Shown here: positions 1 through 7,591 of the stretch, in pieces | Layout of the letters: each line of letters opens with the position of its first letter | How positions within the stretch are numbered: position 1 is the first letter of the stretch | Assembly (NCBI GenBank): GCA_017964745.1 | Contig: JAGCRJ010000075.1 | Location: forward strand, 1 to 16,357 | Source: Lachnospiraceae bacterium | Lineage (GTDB): Bacteria > Bacillota > Clostridia > Lachnospirales > Lachnospiraceae | DNA length: 16,357 nt | Direction of reading: 5' to 3' | Notes under the pieces: model-generated | What the model was told of the DNA's origin: nothing | What the model saw: only the letters and a program-made list of their open reading frames with translations | The model's database searches: none | Position numbers and translations under genes: made by a program

Positions 1-1552
1 AGATCTTGTACTCATCAAGTATATCGCGGATCCTGGATGCCATATTGGCCTGCATGCAATGGACAACCGAAAGGTTTACTTCCAGGAATCTGATCCCCGA
101 ATTCGCAAGGTCGCTCTCAGAGAGAAATCTGCAAACATCCTTGATGACAAACTCACCGATCTGGAGAATGCTTCCGCTCTTTTCCGCAGCGGGTATGAAC
201 AGTGCGGGAGAGATGAATCCGAGCTGTTCGTCACGAAGCCTTATAAGAGCTTCGGCGGAAACGAATTTTCCGTCTCTGGTTGAGTAGATCGGCTGGTAAT
301 ACATCTCAAACTTATTATTCTTGATCGCATCGGATATGATCCTGTCGAGATTGTTCCTTACAACGAAATCCTTCTCCGGAACCATCTCGGAATATCTGAC
401 ATACTTATTGAGGGGAACAGCATGATCAAAGCTTTCCGACAGCCTGATGAGCTGGTTTTCCGACATTATCTCATTGGGTATCATCACACCGCACATTGCA
501 AAGTCCAGCTTCAGCCTGATACCGTCCACAACAAACAGATCCCTGAGCTTCGGAACCATGGCCTGTGCCGTTTCCTCGATACGGCCCACATCATATTTGC
601 CTCTTATGACAAACGCAAACAATCCGTTCTTGAGATAGTAGAGATTAATGTCGATTTTCTTTCCGACCTTCAGCATTGAATAGATGCTGTCGGAAACATC
701 CCTGAGCAGCGAGAGATATGTTTCGTATCCCAGAGCAGATCTGATGGATGAAAGATTCTGAAGCCTTCCGAATATGACAAACGCGTCATCTCTCGAACTG
801 AAGATATTGCCGATCGTACGCCTGAACGCGGTATATGATTTTGCGCCCGTTTCCATATCGAGATATTCTTCGGGACTTATGACATAGAAGCTGAGGATAA
901 GTGCCGTGGTGGCATATCCGAATACCTGAACAACAACATTCGGATGAGCGCTCTGAATATTGAAGAAGATGATATTGATCGGGAATACGACCATGAGTGC
1001 GGCAAACCTGACTTTGTCCAGGCGCTTTCTGAAAAAGCATATGATAATGTGGACAAATGCAAATGCCGCATAATAATATCCCGCCGCTACCATTACCCAC
1101 ATCAGCGGACCGCGGTGATACATAATGTCAAATTCGCTGATCCTTTCATAGGAAAACAGCTTTTGGGTAAAGAGATTGGAAACGATCATAACGGCACTGA
1201 CCGCCACCGGAAGGCCGAAAAGAACGGCCAGAACAGGTGTCGTTGTGATCTTTTTGAATGTGCCTGTCATCTTTCCTACCATGTATATATACACGGCATA
1301 ATTGACAAGGTTGAGGAAGGTATATGCTGAACAGCATATGGTTCTGAATGCCACAGAATAAGAAAGAGGCCTGAGCCAGTATAAGGGAGCAATGCGAAGG
1401 ACATCTGCCGTTGCAAGCACGAGCAGAAGAACAACATACTTAACAAATGCCCGGTTCTCCCTGCCCCGGTACATTCTTCTGAATATGAGCGCGGTAAAGA
1501 TTGCACTGAGAATCACGATCGCCGCAAGATCAAGATAATAGACTCTATACAT
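1..1552 (-). CDS. 7TM membrane protein with degenerate GGDEF and EAL domain (c-di-GMP phosphodiesterase-like), 3' end cut by window
   Basis: The frame is open from ATG 1552 through the left edge (517 codons seen), so the C-terminus is missing. An AAGGAG site lies 5 bases before the ATG. Residues 1-228 contain about seven hydrophobic segments (roughly 5-25, 36-52, 66-93, 105-127, 150-174, 180-199, 206-226), a membrane sensor I do not recognise more closely. Residues about 233-395 align by pattern to a GGDEF domain, but the signature position reads KNGLF (308-312), so diguanylate cyclase activity is not expected. From about 400 an EAL domain begins: YYQP at 418-421, the EAL glutamate E434 followed by LIRL, and the metal-site asparagine N493 in VNLS. 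The later catalytic residues (ExTE, DDFG, lysine) lie outside the window, so hydrolysis of c-di-GMP is likely but unproven. It starts 44 bases after the hybrid kinase gene and is probably co-transcribed with it. Confidence 0.88.
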   Translation of the reverse strand, partial: MYRVYYLDLAAIVILSAIFTALIFRRMYRGRENRAFVKYVVLLLVLATADVLRIAPLYWLRPLSYSVAFRTICCSAYTFLNLVNYAVYIYMVGKMTGTFKKITTTPVLAVLFGLPVAVSAVMIVSNLFTQKLFSYERISEFDIMYHRGPLMWVMVAAGYYYAAFAFVHIIICFFRKRLDKVRFAALMVVFPINIIFFNIQSAHPNVVVQVFGYATTALILSFYVISPEEYLDMETGAKSYTAFRRTIGNIFSSRDDAFVIFGRLQNLSSIRSALGYETYLSLLRDVSDSIYSMLKVGKKIDINLYYLKNGLFAFVIRGKYDVGRIEETAQAMVPKLRDLFVVDGIRLKLDFAMCGVMIPNEIMSENQLIRLSESFDHAVPLNKYVRYSEMVPEKDFVVRNNLDRIISDAIKNNKFEMYYQPIYSTRDGKFVSAEALIRLRDEQLGFISPALFIPAAEKSGSILQIGEFVIKDVCRFLSESDLANSGIRFLEVNLSVVHCMQANMASRIRDILDEYKI

Positions 1553-1596
1553 CTACTCTCCTTGTGATTCTCCCCCCAAAGAACATTGTTGCATAT

Positions 1597-3489
1597 TTAG
1601 CTAAAATTTTCAAGGATAAGGGACTTGTTAAGTTGCTTCATGACAGCTTCCTCAAGACGCCTTCCGTTTACGGGTTTCGAAACAAAATCATCGAATCCCT
1701 GTCTTAAATACTCTTCCCTTGCGCCCGGAAGCGAATTGGCCGTAAGTGCTATAAATGCGGTCGAAGCATTCTTGACTCTTTCTATCTGTTTTGCCCGCTT
1801 CATAGCCTCCACACCGTCCATATCCGGCATGATATGATCGAGCAGAACCACATCATAAGAGGTTGTGGTAAGCTCTGCCAGCATCTCTTCCCCGCCGGCC
1901 ACCTGAGCCGTCTGCACCCCGGTCTCCTTAAGGAGCATTGCCTCAAGCACCCTGTTGATATCATTGTCATCCACAATAAGAACCTTTGCATTGGGCGCCT
2001 TGAAAAGAGGACCTGCATCACCGGTTTCCCTGGCGGATTCCTCTGCGGTATTGTCTATAAGATCCGATTCTTCAGCGATCTTCTGCGGTATCTTTACGAT
2101 GAATACGGATCCCTTTCCGGGTGTGCTCTCCGCCTTGATCTCACCGTCCATCATATCCGTGAGTTTTGCCACGATCGAAAGACCGAGTCCCACACCTTCA
2201 CCGCTTCTTGAATGGGTATCGCCCGCGCGGTCAAAGGTTCCGAATATCTTATCAAGATCCTCTTCGTCAATACCGATTCCTGTATCGGAAACACGGATCT
2301 CCATCACCACATTCTTATCATCGACCTCATTGGAACCCACATAAAGATTCACGCTTCCCGAATGGGTATACTTGATCGCATTCGTCAGCAGATTGAGCAT
2401 GATCTGTCTGATGCGCACGCTGTCACCCACCAGAACCTCCGGAACAAGCGATCCGACATCACAGCCTATCTTGAGGCCCTTCTCCTCGGACTTAAACACA
2501 ACCGTCTTGTAAACTTCCCTTACAACGGTGGATACCTTATACGGCGCATTTACGATCTCGAGCTTGCCGGTCTCGATATCCGAATAATCAAGGATCTTAT
2601 TGAGAGTCTCCATAAGATTGTTTCCGGCAGTCGCAATATCTCTGGCATATCCGCTTATATACTCGTCATGGCTTTCCCTGAGTATCATCTCATCCATTCC
2701 GAGTACGGTATTCATCGGAGTCTTGAGCTCCCTTGATACGAAGGAAAGAAATTCGCTCTTTACATGTTTTGCCTTCTCGGCTTCTATCTTGGCGGAATCA
2801 AGATCCGCAAGCGCTTCCTGGAGATAAGCGTAATCCGGTGTTTCAACAAATACCAGAATGATGGTCACGGCAAGCGAACCGAAGAAGAAGGTCAGAAGTA
2901 CGTTCGGAAGAAGAAGCGCCTGGAAAACCGTTCCGAGGATCACAAATACAAATCCCGAAAGGGAAAGCATCTCCCTGAGTCCGAGATTCTTTCTGTTGGA
3001 GAGCATATAGCAGAATCCGCCCGTGATGAAATATCCCGCAGGAATATAGATGATGAAGTGGTAAGGACCGAAGACGTATCTGTATTCCTCATCAAAAGTA
3101 AAGATCCATCCCGTCTTCACATTGACGACAAGAAGTGCGGCATAGGCAATGACAAAAGCTATATGGAAATAACGCATTACTTTATGGAACTTAGTCCTGA
3201 CTCCCACAAACGCGATCGTGTAATTGACATACGCAAGTCCTATATATCCGGCGAAAAAGAAATACAGGGTATTGAACAGCATCGGAACCGCAAGCCCGGT
3301 ATTATGGGCATTATCGATCGAAACCGCTCCGAGAACATCAAATATAAGTCCGAAAAGGACCGCAAACATAAGGATCAGGAATTGTTTGAATCTCGCTGTT
3401 CTTCTCCTGTGTGTCAGGATAAGGCATGCGATGCATATAGAAATGAAAAATGCCGAAGCAACTTCATATGAGATATTGTAACTATTCAT
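1597..3489 (-). CDS. 7TM hybrid sensor histidine kinase-like protein lacking the phosphoacceptor histidine
   Basis: This 630-residue protein has about seven membrane segments in residues 8-215, resembling histidine-kinase 7TM sensor regions. A short helix (about 220-245) leads to a HisKA-type dimerisation domain (about 245-310), a HATPase_c domain (about 355-470) and a C-terminal receiver (501-620). The H-box reads SRELKTP: the histidine that normally carries the phosphate is R253 (codon AGG, bases 2731-2733). The ATPase motifs look intact: N-box N366/N370, DTGIG 402-406, and GEGVGLGL 430-437. The receiver keeps its acidic pair D507/D508, phospho-acceptor D551, T583 and K605. There is no HPt domain. 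Autophosphorylation on the usual site is therefore not expected; E254 and T257 (the H+1 and H+4 positions used for phosphatase activity in HisKA kinases) remain. It probably forms an operon with the downstream EAL gene. The start is the first ATG of the frame, with GGGAG upstream at rather long spacing (about 12 bases). Confidence 0.9.
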   Translation of the reverse strand: MNSYNISYEVASAFFISICIACLILTHRRRTARFKQFLILMFAVLFGLIFDVLGAVSIDNAHNTGLAVPMLFNTLYFFFAGYIGLAYVNYTIAFVGVRTKFHKVMRYFHIAFVIAYAALLVVNVKTGWIFTFDEEYRYVFGPYHFIIYIPAGYFITGGFCYMLSNRKNLGLREMLSLSGFVFVILGTVFQALLLPNVLLTFFFGSLAVTIILVFVETPDYAYLQEALADLDSAKIEAEKAKHVKSEFLSFVSRELKTPMNTVLGMDEMILRESHDEYISGYARDIATAGNNLMETLNKILDYSDIETGKLEIVNAPYKVSTVVREVYKTVVFKSEEKGLKIGCDVGSLVPEVLVGDSVRIRQIMLNLLTNAIKYTHSGSVNLYVGSNEVDDKNVVMEIRVSDTGIGIDEEDLDKIFGTFDRAGDTHSRSGEGVGLGLSIVAKLTDMMDGEIKAESTPGKGSVFIVKIPQKIAEESDLIDNTAEESARETGDAGPLFKAPNAKVLIVDDNDINRVLEAMLLKETGVQTAQVAGGEEMLAELTTTSYDVVLLDHIMPDMDGVEAMKRAKQIERVKNASTAFIALTANSLPGAREEYLRQGFDDFVSKPVNGRRLEEAVMKQLNKSLILENFS

Positions 3490-3554
3490 ATGGCTCTGTC
3501 TCTCCCAAAAAAGATTTCGGAATGGTCAGTGTGTCCGATATGCGTAACATAAAT

Positions 3555-3585
3555 ATTATATACGAAAAACACACTTAATTGGGAA
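3555..3585 (-). promoter_or_regulatory. Candidate promoter of the hybrid kinase-EAL operon
   Basis: A perfect TATAAT lies on the minus strand at 3560-3555, about 66 bases before the kinase start and just past the symporter terminator. The -35 region is weak: TTCCCA at 3585-3580 gives a 19-base spacer, and hexamers with 17-18 base spacing match the consensus poorly. The location is convincing; the exact -35 is not. Confidence 0.5.
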
Positions 3586-3593
3586 AATATTTA

Positions 3594-3637
3594 AGAAAAA
3601 GAAAAACCGGAAAGAAACCGTCAGGTCTCTTTCCGGT
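3594..3637 (-). terminator. Intrinsic terminator of the AGCS symporter gene
   Basis: On the minus strand a 14-bp stem (arms 3637-3624 and 3619-3606, with one G-U pair) closes a 4-base TGAC loop and is followed by a T-rich run interrupted by single C's (3605-3594). It begins 25 bases after the symporter stop codon. The plus-strand copy lacks a T-run, so it serves only the minus strand. It separates the symporter from the signalling genes downstream. Confidence 0.92.
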
Positions 3638-3662
3638 AAATAAATGCAGCGTTTTATGATAT

Positions 3663-5150
3663 TTATTCTTCGTCGTCCGTGCGAGCTTCCTGCTCCTTCT
3701 GGATCTCGGGAATAGCTGACAGCAGGGGCTTTACGTCTTTGCCCTTTATCTTTCTGTCCACATAATTGCCTGTGATCTTCATTACCGTTCCGCTCAGAAC
3801 GATAACACCGATAAGGTTGGGCATGGCCATAAGTCCGTTAAAGGTATCGGAAAGATCCCATGCGAGTGAGAGATCCATCGTCGCACCTATGACAACAAAG
3901 AGAACGAAGACGATCTTATAGACTAACGTTGCCTTGGTTCCGAACAGATACTCGAAAGCCTTGCTTCCGTATATGCTCCATCCGAGAACGGTGGAAAATG
4001 CGAAAAGAGTGATCGCGATCGCTATGAACCATCCGCCGGCAACACCGAGGGTTCCTTCAAATGCCTCGGCAACAAGTGCGGTCTTTTCGTTTGTGGAGAT
4101 CATAAGTCCCGTCTCAAGATCCATGACCCCCGAAGTAAGTACTGCAAGAGCGGTAAGCGTACATACGACGATCGTGTCGGCGAATACTTCGAAGATTCCC
4201 CACATACCCTGTCTTACGGGTTCCTTTACGTTGGAAGCGGAATGTACCATAACGGAAGATCCGAGACCTGCTTCATTGGAGAAAACGCCTCTCTTCATTC
4301 CCCAGGTGACTGCGGTCTTGACGCCGTGTCCGACAATACCGCCGCCTGCGGCTTTAAGTGCAAACGCTCCCTTGAAGATCGCAGCAAACGATTCTCCGAC
4401 AAGACCGATATGCGAGAACACGATAACAAAACATCCGATGACATAGAGCACTGCCATGAAAGGAACGAGCTTCTCGGTCACGTTTGCGATCCTCTTGAGT
4501 CCGCCTACGATAACTAGTCCGGCAAGGATCATAAGAACGATTCCGGTAACAATGTAAGGAAGCTTGAATACGGAGTTCAGATTGACCGCTATGGAATTGA
4601 TCTGACTCATATTTCCGATTCCGAATGAAGCAAGTACGCAGAAGATACTGAACAGAACGGCAAGAACCGCGCCGATCTGCTTGCAGCCCTTCTTACTTCC
4701 GAGGCCGTCCTTCAGGTAATACATGGCGCCTCCGCACCACTCACCCTCGGAATTCTTTCTTCTGTAGAAAATACCGAGAACGTTCTCGGAGTAATTGGTC
4801 ATCATTCCGAAAAATGCAACTATCCACATCCAGAAGATCGCACCGGGTCCTCCCGTTGCAAGAGCCGCGGCAACACCTGCGATATTTCCCGTTCCGATCG
4901 TTGCCGCAAGTGCGGTACAGAGACTCTGGAACTGGCTGATCTGTTTGTCATGACCGGGAGTATGTGCGGTCACGTGCTTGTTTTTGAATATTCCGCCAAG
5001 AGTGTGCCTGAACCAGTGTCCTATATGGCTTATCTGGAAGAACCCGGTCAGAACGGTCATAAGGATACCGGTACCTACGAGAAGGACCAGCATAGGGAGT
5101 CCCCACACGAAGTTATTGACGGCTGTGTTAATCGTTTCAATCAGCTGCAC
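3663..5150 (-). CDS. AGCS-family sodium:alanine/glycine symporter
   Basis: This is an integral membrane carrier of the alanine or glycine:cation symporter family (AlsT/DagA type), taking up small neutral amino acids with Na+. Family hallmarks are clear: TALAATIGTGNIAGVA followed by ATGGPGA and FWMW in the N-terminal third, GVFSNEAGLGSS in the middle, and repeated hydrophobic helices throughout. I choose GTG at 5150-5148 as the start (495 residues, beginning VQLIETI) because AGGAG sits 7 bases before it. The frame can be extended 14 codons to an ATG at 5192, but that ATG has no ribosome binding site and lies in the loop and arm of a terminator-like hairpin. The C-terminus is a short charged tail. 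An intrinsic terminator follows. It appears to be its own transcription unit, unrelated in function to the upstream mannan genes. Whether alanine or glycine is preferred cannot be read from the sequence. Confidence 0.93.
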   Translation of the reverse strand: MQLIETINTAVNNFVWGLPMLVLLVGTGILMTVLTGFFQISHIGHWFRHTLGGIFKNKHVTAHTPGHDKQISQFQSLCTALAATIGTGNIAGVAAALATGGPGAIFWMWIVAFFGMMTNYSENVLGIFYRRKNSEGEWCGGAMYYLKDGLGSKKGCKQIGAVLAVLFSIFCVLASFGIGNMSQINSIAVNLNSVFKLPYIVTGIVLMILAGLVIVGGLKRIANVTEKLVPFMAVLYVIGCFVIVFSHIGLVGESFAAIFKGAFALKAAGGGIVGHGVKTAVTWGMKRGVFSNEAGLGSSVMVHSASNVKEPVRQGMWGIFEVFADTIVVCTLTALAVLTSGVMDLETGLMISTNEKTALVAEAFEGTLGVAGGWFIAIAITLFAFSTVLGWSIYGSKAFEYLFGTKATLVYKIVFVLFVVIGATMDLSLAWDLSDTFNGLMAMPNLIGVIVLSGTVMKITGNYVDRKIKGKDVKPLLSAIPEIQKEQEARTDDEE

Positions 5151-5157
5151 TTTTCTT

Positions 5158-5162
5158 CTCCT
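5158..5162 (-). promoter_or_regulatory. Ribosome binding site that decides the symporter GTG start
   Basis: AGGAG on the minus strand (5162-5158) is followed by a 7-base A-rich spacer and GTG at 5150. No comparable site precedes the alternative ATG at 5192. Confidence 0.75.
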
Positions 5163-5171
5163 CTCAATCCT

Positions 5172-5208
5172 AAAAAAAACAGACGCCAACATTTTGGTGT
5201 CGGCGCCT
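5172..5208 (-). terminator. Intrinsic terminator or leader attenuator between the alpha-galactosidase and symporter genes
   Basis: On the minus strand, arms 5208-5199 and 5190-5181 form a 10-bp stem with two G-U pairs, extendable by one A-T pair inward to leave a 6-base loop. Two bases later there is a run of eight T's (5179-5172). It lies 63 bases after the alpha-galactosidase stop, so it can end the mannan operon. It also lies only about 21 bases before the symporter GTG and downstream of the best candidate symporter promoter, so the symporter transcript would have to cross it. Confidence 0.75.
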
Positions 5209-5222
5209 TTGTCAACATAATC

Positions 5223-5251
5223 ATTTTATGGGAAAAACCCGATGAGTGCAA
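5223..5251 (-). promoter_or_regulatory. Candidate symporter promoter
   Basis: On the minus strand TTGCAC (5251-5246) and TAAAAT (5228-5223) are separated by exactly 17 bases. The -10 matches 5 of 6 consensus positions, the -35 only 3 of 6. A start near 5216 would give a leader of about 66 bases containing the terminator-like hairpin. Confidence 0.4.
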
Positions 5252-5271
5252 GTATTTTATAACGGTTTACG

Positions 5272-7566
5272 TTACTTCTTTGTTATCTCCAGCGTGATCT
5301 GTGCATAATCGCCGGGAAGATTCGGCATGATGAGGCCGGCGTTCATAAGGCTGCTTCCGCTGAGCCGGTCCGTCGAAAGAGCCTCCCATGCTGCCTTCTT
5401 ATCCCTGCTGCACCAGCAGCTGTTCTCATCATCGCTTCCGACAAGCTTTATCTCATAGACGGCCGAAGGCTCGAGTCCTTTGAGCTTTATCACTCTTCCC
5501 TTTCCTCCGGGATATGCCCTGCACTGGATATATGTCACAAGTGCACTGCGCTTATCCTTGGAGACGCTCATCCATGCATCATAATATCCCGCGTGTTCGG
5601 CATTACATGCTATACGGTAATAATCACCTTCCCTTACAAGTTCGCCGTATCTGTGATAGATTTCAACCTGCTCGGGGATCGCATTTCTGTCCTCCTCGGG
5701 AATGGCGGTTATATCAAGTTCGTATCCGAAGGTTCCGGAAAGTGCGACCGCGCCTCTTACATCAAACGGCATTACTCTTCCCGTTACATGATTGGGCGAT
5801 GCCGAAACATGCGCTCCCATGGTGCTTAAGGGGTAAACAAACGAGGTTCCTGACTGAACGGAAAGTCTTTCAAACGCATCTGTATCATCGGAACACCAGA
5901 TCTGCGGAGAATAGAAGATCATTCCGGCATCATATCTTCCGCCGCCGCTGGAACAGTTTTCAAGCAGCAGATCCGGAAATTCCTCAAGGAGTCTTCCCAT
6001 CAGATCATATACGCCGAGAGTGTACAGATATGAAAATCTTCCCAGTGACTGCGCATCAAGTTCCACACTTCCTATATCGGTAAGAGCCCTGTTCATATCC
6101 CACTTTACGTATGCGATATTTGCATTTCTCAAAACATTTGCAACCGATTCATACACATGATCCCTGACCTCGTTCCTAGTGATATCGAGGATGTACTGGT
6201 TTCTCATCCTGCAGGGAGTGCGACCCGGAGCAGCCACTGCCCAGTCGGGATGTGCACGGTACAGATCGGAATCGGGCGACACCATCTCGGGTTCGAACCA
6301 GATACCGAATTTCATTCCCATCTTTTCAAGTTCATCGGAAAGTCTCTTAAGACCTCCGGGGAGCTTTTCTTCATTTACGATCCAGTCGCCGAGCGAGGAA
6401 TTGTCATCATTTCTCTTTCCGAACCACCCGTCGTCCATAACGAGCATTTCAATGCCGGATCTTTTTGCATCGGAGGCAATGCTGAGCAGCTTATCAGTAT
6501 CGAAATCAAAATACGTAGCTTCCCAGTTATTTATGAGAACGGGTCTTTCCTTATGGAGATAAGGACTCCTTATCAGATGATCCCTGAACAGGTCGTGGAA
6601 GATATGGGTCATGGAATCGAACCCGTTTTCGGTAAATACAAGGACTGCCTCGGGTGCCTGAAAACTTTCACCCGCCTTAAGGTTCCATGTAAAGTGTTCG
6701 GGGCTGATACCTATATAGCTGCGTACGGTCTCGAACTGATCGATCCCGCTTCCGCAGATAAAATTTCCCGACCAGATAAGATTCTGGGCATAAACCTTGC
6801 CGTGGCTGTCATCCGTGTTCCTGCCGCAGAGTACGGAAAAAGGCTGGAACTGATGTGAGGTCACACCCCTTGTGGAATAAACCTCGGTATTTCCGCGGGT
6901 TATCCTTCTTCTGTCGAGTCTTCTCTCCCTTGCCCAGCTTCCCGAAAGAGTGATGATGTCCGGCTCATTGTTTTCGAAGGTTCCGCCGTCGAGGTCGAGG
7001 CAGCTGCTGAGCAGCCTGTCGATTATGACAGTCCTGTCAGATCTGTTCTCGAGCCTTACGCTTTTTAATATCGCATCCGAATCTTCGAATATGCTGTAGG
7101 AAAGATATGCCCTGACACCGAGAACCTTTTCTTCAAGTTCTATTTCGAGCGTCTGTGCATTGTCTCCAAAGGTTGCGGGGATCCTGATCTTCTTACCGTC
7201 AGCTGCAAGACCGTATAGATTGTCTTTTCCGTCAAAGATACGATGCGAGACATAGGTAAACTGTGATGCATCGTGACCCTCTTCATCCCTCAGGCAGACC
7301 GCGGATTTTCTGTAATCTCCGACACCGGATGAAGGGAACTCCATCCTGGCCATATCAAGAAATCCTCCCCTGTCCCTCGAATTGTGCGAAGGAAGGAAAG
7401 GATAGATCCCGGTCCTGAGAAGATATGTAAGGTCATCTTCACCGACGCATCCGCCGTAATAAACATTGCAAAGGAAACCTTCGTCGTCAACGACCGCAAG
7501 ACACATCGAAGTGTGTGCGGTCTCAATGAAAAACAGCCTGTTTGATTCGTCAAATTTGATTCCCAT
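5272..7566 (-). CDS. GH36 alpha-galactosidase, cytoplasmic
   Basis: This 764-residue enzyme has the full length and layout of family GH36 alpha-galactosidases (AgaA/RafA type): an N-terminal beta-sandwich, a TIM barrel from about 340, and a C-terminal beta domain. It hydrolyses terminal alpha-1,6-galactosyl units. Motifs seen are INNWEATYFDF (about 345-355), MDDGWFG (377-383), GIWFEPEMV (421-429), YVKWDMNR (486-493) with the nucleophile D490, ENCSSGGGR (536-544), and CSDDTDA (558-564) in which D560 is the likely acid/base by its 70-residue spacing from the nucleophile. There is no signal peptide, so it acts on imported oligosaccharides. A GGAG site sits 7 bases before the ATG. It is the last gene of the mannan operon, starting 25 bases after the isomerase gene, and fits removal of galactose branches from galacto(gluco)mannan fragments. 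Raffinose-type sugars are an alternative substrate, but the neighbours favour mannan. Confidence 0.94.
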   Translation of the reverse strand: MGIKFDESNRLFFIETAHTSMCLAVVDDEGFLCNVYYGGCVGEDDLTYLLRTGIYPFLPSHNSRDRGGFLDMARMEFPSSGVGDYRKSAVCLRDEEGHDASQFTYVSHRIFDGKDNLYGLAADGKKIRIPATFGDNAQTLEIELEEKVLGVRAYLSYSIFEDSDAILKSVRLENRSDRTVIIDRLLSSCLDLDGGTFENNEPDIITLSGSWARERRLDRRRITRGNTEVYSTRGVTSHQFQPFSVLCGRNTDDSHGKVYAQNLIWSGNFICGSGIDQFETVRSYIGISPEHFTWNLKAGESFQAPEAVLVFTENGFDSMTHIFHDLFRDHLIRSPYLHKERPVLINNWEATYFDFDTDKLLSIASDAKRSGIEMLVMDDGWFGKRNDDNSSLGDWIVNEEKLPGGLKRLSDELEKMGMKFGIWFEPEMVSPDSDLYRAHPDWAVAAPGRTPCRMRNQYILDITRNEVRDHVYESVANVLRNANIAYVKWDMNRALTDIGSVELDAQSLGRFSYLYTLGVYDLMGRLLEEFPDLLLENCSSGGGRYDAGMIFYSPQIWCSDDTDAFERLSVQSGTSFVYPLSTMGAHVSASPNHVTGRVMPFDVRGAVALSGTFGYELDITAIPEEDRNAIPEQVEIYHRYGELVREGDYYRIACNAEHAGYYDAWMSVSKDKRSALVTYIQCRAYPGGKGRVIKLKGLEPSAVYEIKLVGSDDENSCWCSRDKKAAWEALSTDRLSGSSLMNAGLIMPNLPGDYAQITLEITKK

Positions 7567-7591
7567 AGACTATCTCCGGATTTTTTATTTT

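Noticed and set aside
1595..1609. 15-base sequence ATTTAGCTAAAATTT, repeated inverted at 11835-11849, each near the end of a kinase gene
   Set aside because: Both sites are AT-rich with a palindromic core, and a chance 15-base match somewhere in 16 kb on two strands is not rare (expected order of a few tenths), so I treat it as coincidence.
2764..3471. Long plus-strand frame of 235 codons opposite the kinase membrane region
   Set aside because: It is rich in charged residues with no recognisable domain and lies fully antisense to a clear coding sequence; it is a shadow of that gene's codon pattern.
3594..3637. Bidirectional terminator
   Set aside because: The plus-strand reading has no T-run after the stem and there is no plus-strand gene to end.
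5151..5192. ATG at 5192 as the symporter start
   Set aside because: It lies in the hairpin before the T-run, has no ribosome binding site, and adds a charged extension unlike the family; GTG at 5150 has AGGAG at 7 bases.
5151..5220. Glycine riboswitch ahead of the symporter, as often seen for AGCS genes in Firmicutes
   Set aside because: The leader from the candidate promoter is only about 66 bases and holds a simple hairpin; there is no room for even one glycine aptamer and no aptamer core was seen.
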